Shown: positions 12,404 through 17,061 of the stretch, piece by piece
Layout of the letters: every line of letters starts with the position of its first letter
How positions within the stretch are numbered: position 1 is the stretch's first letter
NCBI GenBank assembly: GCA_050184225.1
Contig: JBFXAN010000141.1
Coordinates: forward strand, 1-17,061
Origin: JBFXAN01 sp050184225
GTDB taxonomy: Bacteria > Chloroflexota > Dehalococcoidia > CAUJGQ01
DNA length: 17,061 nucleotides
Direction: 5' to 3'
Translations under genes and position numbers: made by a program
Notes under the pieces: generated by a model
The model's database searches: none
The model's input: the letters and a program-made list of their open reading frames with translations, nothing else
Told to the model about the DNA's origin: nothing

Positions 12404-12456
12404 CTCAAGCACACCGACCACAACACCCCATCTCTTCTTGAGGCTCACCCTATCAG

Positions 12457-13746
12457 ATGACGACACAGGCAGGCCCGATAGCCACCGAGCAGGCGACAGA
12501 ACCAGCACCGCGAACGCACCTGGAGGAGCAGGCGCCCTCCGGCGGATTGCGCACCTTCGCCTCGCTTCGCTACCGCGACTATCGGCTGCTCTGGTTCAGC
12601 ACGCTCTTTTCCAGTTCCGGCCAGTGGATTCAACAGGTTTCGATCGGCTGGCTCACCTACGCGCTGACCGGGTCGCCGTTCCTGCTCGGCATGGTCAACG
12701 GTCTGCGGTCGCTGCCGTTGCTGGTGCTCGGGCCGTTCGGCGGTGTCGCCGCGGACCGGATCGAGCGCAAACGGCTGATGCTCTCGACCCAGCTCTTTCT
12801 GATGACGGTGACGGCGATCTTCGCCACGGTCATCGCCACCGGCCACGCGGCCGTCTGGAACATCGTCCTCTTCTCGCTGCTCACCGGCGTTGCCTGGGCG
12901 TTCAACATGCCCGTCCGCCAGTCGGTCGTGCCCAACCTCGTGCCCCGCAGCGCGCTGATGAATGCGCTCGCGCTGAACTCGGCCGGCTTCAACATGACGC
13001 GCATCATCGGTCCGTCGCTGGCCGGGCTCCTGATCGCCGCGATCGGCATCGCCGGCAACTTCTACCTGCAGGCGATGGCCTACGTCGGCGTTACGATGAT
13101 GGTCTGGCAGATGCACATCCCGCCGATGGAGAACGCCACCCGTGATGTGTCGGTCCGTCGCAATCTCGCCGAGGGCGCCCGCTACGTCTGGCGGCATCCG
13201 ACGCTGCGCGCGCAGATGACGCTCGCACTCGTTCCCGTCGTGATCGCGCTGCCGTACATCTCGTTGATGCCGGTCTTCGCCAAGGATGTGCTCGGCCTCG
13301 GTCCGGGGGGCTTCGGTCTGCTGATGGCCGCGCCCGGTGTCGGCGCCGTGATCGGCACGCTCACGATCGCCAGTGCCGGCGATATCAAACGCAAGGGTTT
13401 GCTGCTGTTCGGCTCGTTGATCGCGCTGGGCGTGTCCCTCGTCCTCTTCTCCCAGTCGCGCTCGTTCCCGCTGAGCATGGGCCTGCTGGTGCTCGTCGGC
13501 ATGTTCCAGATGTGCTACATGACGACCAATCAGACACTGCTCCAGATCACAGCCCCGGATGAATTACGCGGCCGCGTGATGGGCATCTACATGCTCAACC
13601 AGGGCCTGCTCCCCGCCGGCAGCCTCTTCGCCGGCGTGCTCGCCGACCTCTGGGGTGCGCCCTTGGCGGTATCGGTGATGGGGAGCGTCGTCCTGCTCCT
13701 CGCCGGCATCGCATTCGTCCGGCTGCCCTCCATGCGCACGCTCTGA
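12457..13746 (+). CDS. MFS transporter, drug:H+ antiporter DHA3-like (MFS_3) family
   Basis: 429 aa with about twelve membrane segments. After a soluble, Pro/Glu-rich N-terminus of about 30 residues comes FASLRYRDYRLLWFSTLFSSSGQWIQQVSIGW, the typical first helix of the EntS/DHA3 group. The cytoplasmic loop GPFGGVAADRIERKRLM (about 92-108) is the MFS motif A variant of this group. The second half repeats the pattern and the protein ends shortly after the last helix (VVLLLAGIAFVRLP). Members export drugs, macrolides or siderophores. The ATG at 12457 gives a normal start; the ribosome site is weak (TGAGG about 14 bases upstream). Divergence from MarR with a shared palindrome suggests substrate-induced efflux. 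Confidence 0.92.
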   Translation: MTTQAGPIATEQATEPAPRTHLEEQAPSGGLRTFASLRYRDYRLLWFSTLFSSSGQWIQQVSIGWLTYALTGSPFLLGMVNGLRSLPLLVLGPFGGVAADRIERKRLMLSTQLFLMTVTAIFATVIATGHAAVWNIVLFSLLTGVAWAFNMPVRQSVVPNLVPRSALMNALALNSAGFNMTRIIGPSLAGLLIAAIGIAGNFYLQAMAYVGVTMMVWQMHIPPMENATRDVSVRRNLAEGARYVWRHPTLRAQMTLALVPVVIALPYISLMPVFAKDVLGLGPGGFGLLMAAPGVGAVIGTLTIASAGDIKRKGLLLFGSLIALGVSLVLFSQSRSFPLSMGLLVLVGMFQMCYMTTNQTLLQITAPDELRGRVMGIYMLNQGLLPAGSLFAGVLADLWGAPLAVSVMGSVVLLLAGIAFVRLPSMRTL

Positions 13747-13753
13747 CCACAGT

Positions 13754-13801
13754 GCGTCACCACCAAGGCACCAAGTCTTTCTTTTGACTTGATGGTGACG
13801 C
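13754..13801. repeat. Palindromic repeat of the CACCACCAAGGCACCAAG type, possible terminator
   Basis: Outer arms GCGTCACCA (13754-13762) and TGGTGACGC (13793-13801) are perfect, as are inner arms CAAGTC (13772-13777) and GACTTG (13786-13791) around the loop TTTCTTTT; nine left-side bases are unpaired or alternatively paired. The left side contains tandem CACCAAG-like units, a familiar intergenic repeat type. It begins eight bases after the MFS stop, so it may end that transcript, although no T-run follows the stem. Confidence 0.65.
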
Positions 13802-13900
13802 CTCCGCCGGCACATCCGCCTGAAGCCCGATCGGTGCCACCCGCGCGCCGGCCGCCGGTTCCCGTCCGGAGGATGGATCACCGGCTGTCCGCTCGTACAT
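13757..13900 (-). CDS. Possible 47-aa protein of unknown function
   Basis: On minus, ATG at 13900 follows GGGGGAGG at only four to five bases, one of the better ribosome sites in the window. The frame encodes MYERTAGDPSSGREPAAGAR and onward, ending KKDLVPWW. No family recognised; composition is low in hydrophobic residues. Against it: the last third overlaps the palindromic repeat at 13754-13801. The ribosome site (ATCCTCC on plus at 13903-13909) can pair with GGAGGAT on plus at 13868-13874, that is, with codons inside the ORF, so translation may be self-limited by a hairpin. Low confidence as a gene. Confidence 0.3.
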   Translation of the reverse strand: MYERTAGDPSSGREPAAGARVAPIGLQADVPAEASPSSQKKDLVPWW

Positions 13901-14051
13901 GGATCCTCCCCCTACGGTTGCACCAGTGAGCGGGCCGGATGCCCCTGCGAACTCACGACCGGCGTCCGCTGTCGCCGTCTCCCGTCTGCGGCATCCTCGA
14001 TCTAGATGAGTGGCGGTTTGAGGCACGAAGCAATCGAGCGGGAGGACGGCC

Positions 14052-14219
14052 ATGATGCACGCGAGAAGCTACACCCAGGACACGCTCGGACCATGCGCCG
14101 TATGCTGGCGCGAGGTGCGGCACGGCGAGCCGTGCGTCTGGCACACCCAACGCCGCACCTGGCAACACACCACCTGCATCCGCGTCCGCGATCGGCGGGC
14201 CGTCGCCCTCGCGGCGTAG
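14052..14219 (+). CDS. 55-aa Cys/His-rich small protein, possible zinc-binding
   Basis: The frame begins MMHARSYTQD and contains C15-x2-C18 and C28-x2-H31 (GPCAVCWREV and GEPCVWHTQ), a spacing typical of small zinc fingers, plus Cys42 and three Trp. It ends DRRAVALAA. The ATG at 14052 has GGAGG (14041-14045) six bases upstream. I do not recognise a named family. Downstream at 14243-14258 there is a TTCG-loop hairpin that may end the transcript. Nothing of similar strength is open in the other frames, and the Cys/His spacing is unlikely in a random frame. Role unknown; zinc binding is inferred from spacing only. Confidence 0.55.
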   Translation: MMHARSYTQDTLGPCAVCWREVRHGEPCVWHTQRRTWQHTTCIRVRDRRAVALAA

Positions 14220-14242
14220 GCGCAGCGACAGACCACCGCAGG

Positions 14243-14258
14243 GTCAGGTTCGCCTGAC
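14243..14258 (+). terminator. Possible terminator hairpin (GTCAGG-TTCG-CCTGAC)
   Basis: A 6-bp GC-rich stem capped by the very stable TTCG loop, 23 bases after the stop of the 55-aa gene and followed by a pyrimidine-rich stretch (14259-14280). The stretch has few consecutive T, so efficiency is uncertain. Confidence 0.4.
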
Positions 14259-14409
14259 TCTGCTCCCTCTTCTTCCCCGTTGGCCGGCATCCGCGCACGC
14301 GGTAGACCGCCGGCGAAACCGCGATCCTTCTGCAGATCCGAGGCAATTCCCCCAGAATCCAGACCGACCCCGTGGCAAACGGACGTGCGCGTCCTGCGGC
14401 CGGCACACG

Positions 14410-14586
14410 TCACCGTGCGAGCGCGCGACGCGGGAGGCGCTGCCGGAGGGCAACCACCGTCGTCCAGACAACCAGCACGGGCGTCCAAAACAACACGGCT
14501 GCTCCGGCCGCCGCAAGCACAGCCGTGAGCGTGACCGAGTCCAGCAGCGGGCGAGGTGGAACCTGTCTCATCGCACCGGAAGCCAT
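14410..14586 (-). CDS. Possible 58-aa single-span membrane protein
   Basis: On minus, from ATG 14586 (GAGG about ten bases upstream; an in-frame ATG at 14571 is the alternative), the frame encodes a short hydrophilic start, then a long hydrophobic segment (SVTLTAVLAAAGAAVLFWTP, VLVVWTTVVAL) and a basic end RQRLPRRALAR. The positive C-terminal tail after the hydrophobic span suggests the C-terminus stays in the cytoplasm. No family recognised. Many codons end in G or C, as in the neighbours. The plus-strand frame over this region looks like its shadow (Pro/Arg/Ser-rich). Convergent with the 55-aa gene. Confidence 0.45.
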   Translation of the reverse strand: MASGAMRQVPPRPLLDSVTLTAVLAAAGAAVLFWTPVLVVWTTVVALRQRLPRRALAR

Positions 14587-14799
14587 ATCAGACCAACCTC
14601 AACAGCCGCCTCAATAATCCGAGAGAGGAACATCGCATATCATCGACTACTCGTCGCTTACTGTTGAGGAAGAAATTGAGGCGTGCCGGATAGCGTTGCA
14701 GTATCAGCTGGAACGACACAACAACATCGCATGAGTGTCACTATCGACGCATCATACAGTGAGCGTTGTGTTTGTAATAGTGCGTGGGAGGGGATGATT
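14587..14799. other. AT-richer gap with a start-less short frame
   Basis: The stretch is visibly less GC-rich than the rest of the window. Between a TAA at 14615 and a TGA at 14732 on plus, a frame reads as natural protein (IIDYSSLTVEEEIEACRIAL, then QYQLERHNNIA) but contains no ATG, GTG or usable TTG near its beginning. Its stop overlaps an ATG at 14731 (ATGA) that is in frame with the next gene. It may be a gene remnant, or a small gene with a rare start codon after GAGAGAGG (14621-14628). Confidence 0.35.
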
Positions 14800-15051
14800 A
14801 TGGCTCTGTTTCCGAAGATCTTTAGCAACTCTCGCACAAAAGATACGAAAGCAGACGCGCTGCATTGCCGGCATGAGTCACTCTCGCCGATGTGGGAGAA
14901 CATCGAGGATATGGGAGAGGTTGACAAGATCAGCCGCTACCGCTGCCTCGGTTGTGGTGTGTTCCTCTCGATCGATGCCGCACCGCGAGATGCGACCTGC
15001 ACGCAGGCGACCGCCGCTGCTCGATCCGATGTGACCAGCGCAGCCGCCTAG
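14800..15051 (+). CDS. 83-aa zinc-ribbon-like protein
   Basis: The protein begins MALFPKIFSNSRTKDTKADA, then LHCRHESLSPMWENIEDMGEVDKISRYRCLGCGVFLSIDAA. His22, Cys23 and His25 with the later pair Cys49-x2-Cys52 look like a zinc ribbon in which C-x-H replaces the first CxxC; YRCLGCG is a typical ribbon knuckle. The Trp and acidic central loop recall small bacterial ribbon proteins that mediate protein or nucleic-acid contacts. The ATG at 14800 is chosen for GGAGGGG six bases upstream; an in-frame ATG at 14731 would add 23 residues and would be coupled to the short frame before it. It is convergent with the protease gene, with a GC hairpin at 15093-15109 between them. Function unknown. Confidence 0.65.
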   Translation: MALFPKIFSNSRTKDTKADALHCRHESLSPMWENIEDMGEVDKISRYRCLGCGVFLSIDAAPRDATCTQATAAARSDVTSAAA

Positions 15052-15092
15052 ATGATCGGCGACGGCCCTTTCAACAGGAGGACGATCGGTGT

Positions 15093-15109
15093 GGCGGCGT
15101 GATGCCGCC
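15093..15109. terminator. Possible bidirectional terminator (GGCGGC-GTGAT-GCCGCC)
   Basis: A 6-bp all-GC stem with 5-base loop in the 60-base gap between the convergent zinc-ribbon-like and protease genes. No T-run follows on either side, so it is a weak call resting mainly on position. Confidence 0.35.
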
Positions 15110-15111
15110 GG

Positions 15112-16344
15112 CTACCTGGCTGCACCAGGATCGAGGCCGGCCACGGCAAGATGAACGGCGCGGTACGCGTCGATCACGCCGCCACACCGGGCGCCGGCGA
15201 CAGCGCCGCTGCACGTCGCCGTGATCCACTCCATCACCTTCGCTTTGGTCGCACCCGGCACCTGATAGAGCAGCGCGGCGAGCGCTGAGACATGCGGCGC
15301 CGCCATCGATGTGCCGCTCTTCCGCGCATAGCCGCCCAGATCGGTCGAGACGATCCCGACTCCCGGCGCCGCCACGCTCACCCAGGGGCCGCGGGTCGAG
15401 AAGCGTGCGATCGATCGGTCGCGGTCCACTGCCGCCACCGAGAGTACGCGGGGGTCACTGGCGGGATACCGGCCCTCGGCACAATCGCCATCATTGCCGG
15501 CGGCCGCCACGATCAGCACGTCGCGATCGTGCGCATAGCTCACCGCATCCCGCCAGGGATCGGTTTGCCGCATCCCACATGGACCGCCGAAGCTCATGTT
15601 GATTACCTTGGCGCCGCTCTGCACCGCATAGACGACGGCGGCAATTGCCCGATAGCCATCGACCAGCAGGCTGGCGTTCGGGGCGATCCGCACGGCAAGG
15701 ATCGACACGCGGCCACCACCGACCGATGCGACCCCAACACCGTTGTCGGTTGCCGCGCCGATGATGCCGGCCACGTGCGTGCCGTGTCCATTGTTATCGC
15801 GCGGCGGTGTGCCATCGGCGGCAAGCGAGCAACCGCTCCGCAACTCGGCGTTACAACCCATCCGCAGCACTTGCCTGGCCAGGTCGGGGTGCGCCGCGTC
15901 GATGCCCGTGTCGAGCACCGCCACCATCGACGTGCCCCCCGGAGGTAGCATCGCCCAGGCCGCGGGCGCGCGGATCATATCGAGATTCCATTGCGCGCCG
16001 TCAAGATACAGCGGATCGCTCGGCGTGCTGGTCACGGCCAGAGGAGCGTCCGCCTCGACATAGCGCACCTCCGGATGCCGGCGTAGTCGCTGCAGCAACG
16101 CGGATGTCGCCCCATAGGATGGCTCCATGACGAGCAGATCCAACTCTGGCACGCGATCGATCAGCCGCGCACCGGCAGCATCAAGCAACCGCGAAAGCGC
16201 GGCGTCGCTCACACCCGGCTGCATGCCGACCAGGAGCCGGCTGCTGCCCGTTTGTGCGTGCGATCGTGCGGACCACCCCACGCCCAGCAGGACGATAGAC
16301 ATCGCCATGCCTACCAGGCGCAGCAACCCGAGGGTCGACGACAT
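15112..16344 (-). CDS. Exported subtilisin-family (S8) serine protease
   Basis: 410 aa. A Sec signal peptide (hydrophobic VGMAMSIVLLGVG, likely cut after SARSHA, about residue 30) is followed by an I9-like propeptide (about 36-101: LLVGMQPGVSDAALSRLL ... VRYVEADAPL), which usually helps folding and inhibits until cleaved. The catalytic domain has Asp145 (VAVLDTGID), His187 (NNGHGTHVAG), oxyanion Asn284 (AAAGND) and Ser346 (SGTSMAAPHVSA), all in canonical context. Several Cys residues in the catalytic domain (about 164, 172, 256, 288, 378, 387) may form disulfides in the secreted enzyme. No sorting or anchor domain follows; it is probably released. The ATG at 16344 was preferred to 16398 because GGAGAGGGA lies six bases upstream and the signal peptide starts directly. 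The 70-aa exported protein gene lies 113 bases upstream on the same strand. Confidence 0.93.
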   Translation of the reverse strand: MSSTLGLLRLVGMAMSIVLLGVGWSARSHAQTGSSRLLVGMQPGVSDAALSRLLDAAGARLIDRVPELDLLVMEPSYGATSALLQRLRRHPEVRYVEADAPLAVTSTPSDPLYLDGAQWNLDMIRAPAAWAMLPPGGTSMVAVLDTGIDAAHPDLARQVLRMGCNAELRSGCSLAADGTPPRDNNGHGTHVAGIIGAATDNGVGVASVGGGRVSILAVRIAPNASLLVDGYRAIAAVVYAVQSGAKVINMSFGGPCGMRQTDPWRDAVSYAHDRDVLIVAAAGNDGDCAEGRYPASDPRVLSVAAVDRDRSIARFSTRGPWVSVAAPGVGIVSTDLGGYARKSGTSMAAPHVSALAALLYQVPGATKAKVMEWITATCSGAVAGARCGGVIDAYRAVHLAVAGLDPGAAR

Positions 16345-16457
16345 GACCAATCCCTCTCCGTTGCTCTCGGATCGTCGTCTGATACGCGAGAGTGACATGA
16401 TACGGGATTGGTTGGTGAACGATCGATAAACTATCGGAAAGGCCGAAGTTCGCTCGC

Positions 16458-16670
16458 TTAGGGGATGTGTCGCTCCGAGCAGGACTCATCTTCCGGCCAC
16501 AGACCCCAGGCCCGCTCGACCGCCGTCGCCGGATCTCCCGCCGACGAGCATACGATCGAGGCCGGTGCAACCACGGCCGGCGTGCCTCGCGGCCACGTCG
16601 CGAACACTGCGCCGATGAGCATGCCGCAGATCACCACGACACCCAGTAGCTGGCGCTCCCCCTCGTTCAT
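16458..16670 (-). CDS. 70-aa membrane-anchored or exported small protein
   Basis: Begins MNEGERQLLGVVVICGMLIGAVFATWPRGT: a short charged start, one hydrophobic span (about 8-25) and then about 45 residues outside, including Cys41 and Cys64 that could form a disulfide. No family recognised. The ATG at 16670 is chosen because the protein pattern starts there; the ribosome site is poor, and the frame stays open to 16868 through a terminator-like hairpin, which makes longer versions unlikely. Same strand as the protease and 113 bases upstream of it, so the two could share a transcript. Confidence 0.5.
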   Translation of the reverse strand: MNEGERQLLGVVVICGMLIGAVFATWPRGTPAVVAPASIVCSSAGDPATAVERAWGLWPEDESCSERHIP

Positions 16671-16748
16671 GATTACAGCGTACCGGCGTCTGCGGGTGTT
16701 CGGTAAGCCGGAGGGAAGATCATGACACCACACCCCCGTGGTCATGAC

Positions 16749-16800
16749 AAAAACGGGCGGTTCTCTCAGCACCCCGCCTTGGCTGAGAGAACCGCCCGTT
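16749..16800 (-). terminator. Strong rho-independent terminator on the minus strand
   Basis: Perfect 19-base arms (16752-16770 and 16782-16800) around an 11-base loop. On minus the stem runs into five T (16753-16749, two of them within the stem). It would end transcription entering from the right, probably that of the gene whose C-terminus lies at 16980-17061. Since it also lies upstream of the 70-aa gene, it could alternatively act as an attenuator. Confidence 0.8.
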
Positions 16801-16927
16801 GCATGCATCATCAATGATGCGCGACGCATGGCCCATCGCCCGATCGGGGTATCCTGCTTCGACATCATCCGGCTCCCGACGAACCGGCGGATGCTCGCGC
16901 CACAATCACGCGAGAAGGTTTAGTGCC

Positions 16928-16946
16928 GATTTAAGGTCTGGTTAAG
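16928..16946 (-). promoter_or_regulatory. Direct repeat resembling a Pho box
   Basis: On minus the sequence reads CTTAACCA-GAC-CTTAAATC: two 8-base copies with 3 bases between, an 11-bp period. This resembles the tandem CTTAACCT-type boxes bound by SphR/PhoB-like OmpR-family regulators. Only two copies are visible and no -10 box is obvious, so it is a weak prediction. Confidence 0.25.
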
Positions 16947-16979
16947 TAGGTCCAGATTCAGCCGCGTCGTGCCGTAGAT

Positions 16980-17061
16980 TCAACTCCCGGCAGCCGGTCG
17001 GTTATCCGCTCGGTCTTCGGGTTCCAATGCCCCGGCGATCCGCTCCAAAGCGGCGCGGACG
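16980..17061 (-). CDS. C-terminal end of an unidentified protein
   Basis: On minus, a frame open at the right edge reads VRAALERIAGALEPEDRADN and ends RPAAGS before a TGA at 16980-16982. The amphipathic helix followed by a polar tail looks like a genuine C-terminus, and the strong minus-strand terminator about 180 bases downstream supports a gene ending here. Only 26 residues are visible, so no family can be named. Confidence 0.4.
   Translation of the reverse strand, partial: VRAALERIAGALEPEDRADNRPAAGS

Larger units (their letters stand above)
16671..16979. other. Gap with terminator, small palindromes and a Pho-box-like repeat
   Basis: No convincing gene in this 309-base stretch. It contains the terminator at 16749-16800, a small hairpin GCATCAT-CA-ATGATGC at 16805-16820, an imperfect palindrome around 16722-16745, and the direct repeat at 16928-16946. 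A 31-codon plus-strand frame (16722-16817) has GGAGGG ahead of it but lies across the terminator stem, so I do not call it. Confidence 0.6.

Noticed and set aside
14006..14257. 83-codon plus-strand frame
   Set aside because: His/Arg-rich shadow of the 55-aa Cys/His gene in another frame; the latter has the ribosome site.
14069..14488. 139-codon minus frame and neighbours on the same strand
   Set aside because: Runs across the 55-aa gene and hairpin, Cys/Arg-rich, no ribosome site; the 58-aa membrane frame is more protein-like.
16722..16817. 31-codon plus-strand frame with GGAGGG upstream
   Set aside because: Lies entirely over the terminator stem and small palindromes; composition explained by those structures.
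1..17061. tRNA, rRNA, CRISPR array, transposase, integrase
   Set aside because: Looked for cloverleaf-like or regularly spaced repeats and DDE/Tyr recombinase motifs; none seen by eye.

Overview
The window is high-GC bacterial DNA with strong GC bias at third codon positions and densely packed genes. The mix (Tat-exported lipoprotein binding protein with a Dpp-type transporter, several class III CoA-transferases, CocE-type hydrolase, DUF2283-type small proteins) and the number of intergenic palindromic repeats suggest a Chloroflexota / Thermomicrobia-like soil bacterium. This is inference from style and gene content; the window has no rRNA or other phylogenetic marker.

Layout. (1) 1-249, minus: 5' end of a CaiB/BaiF CoA-transferase that runs off the window. 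(2) 250-694: divergent control region with at least three palindromes. (3) 695-8005, plus: an apparent operon with an extracellular solute-binding lipoprotein, two DppB/DppC-type permeases, a crotonase-fold protein, and an 876-codon reading frame holding two complete class III CoA-transferase domains. The likely logic is import of an organic solute followed by CoA activation and crotonase chemistry; no transporter ATPase is present. Two long hairpin elements lie just ahead of the ribosome sites of the first permease and the crotonase, and a 197-bp palindromic element forms the linker of the double CoA-transferase.

(4) 8041-9819: an island of small toxin-antitoxin-like genes. Two DUF2283-like genes on plus face a three-gene overlapping minus cassette: a putative small PBECR/RelE-type nuclease-like protein, a DUF2283-like protein with a basic tail, and a HicB-like protein. 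This is the best candidate for an undescribed system. (5) 9988-11874, plus: CocE/NonD serine hydrolase. (6) 11852-13746: a MarR repressor divergent from an MFS exporter, with a perfect 15-bp palindrome between them.

(7) 13747-15110: sparse region with very small genes that need manual reading: a 55-aa Cys/His protein, a 58-aa membrane protein, an 83-aa zinc-ribbon-like protein and a weak 47-aa ORF. (8) 15112-16670, minus: exported subtilisin-family protease preceded by a 70-aa membrane-anchored protein. (9) 16671-17061: strong minus-strand terminator, a Pho-box-like direct repeat, and the apparent C-terminal end of another minus-strand gene entering from the right. I saw no tRNA, rRNA, CRISPR array, transposase or integrase.
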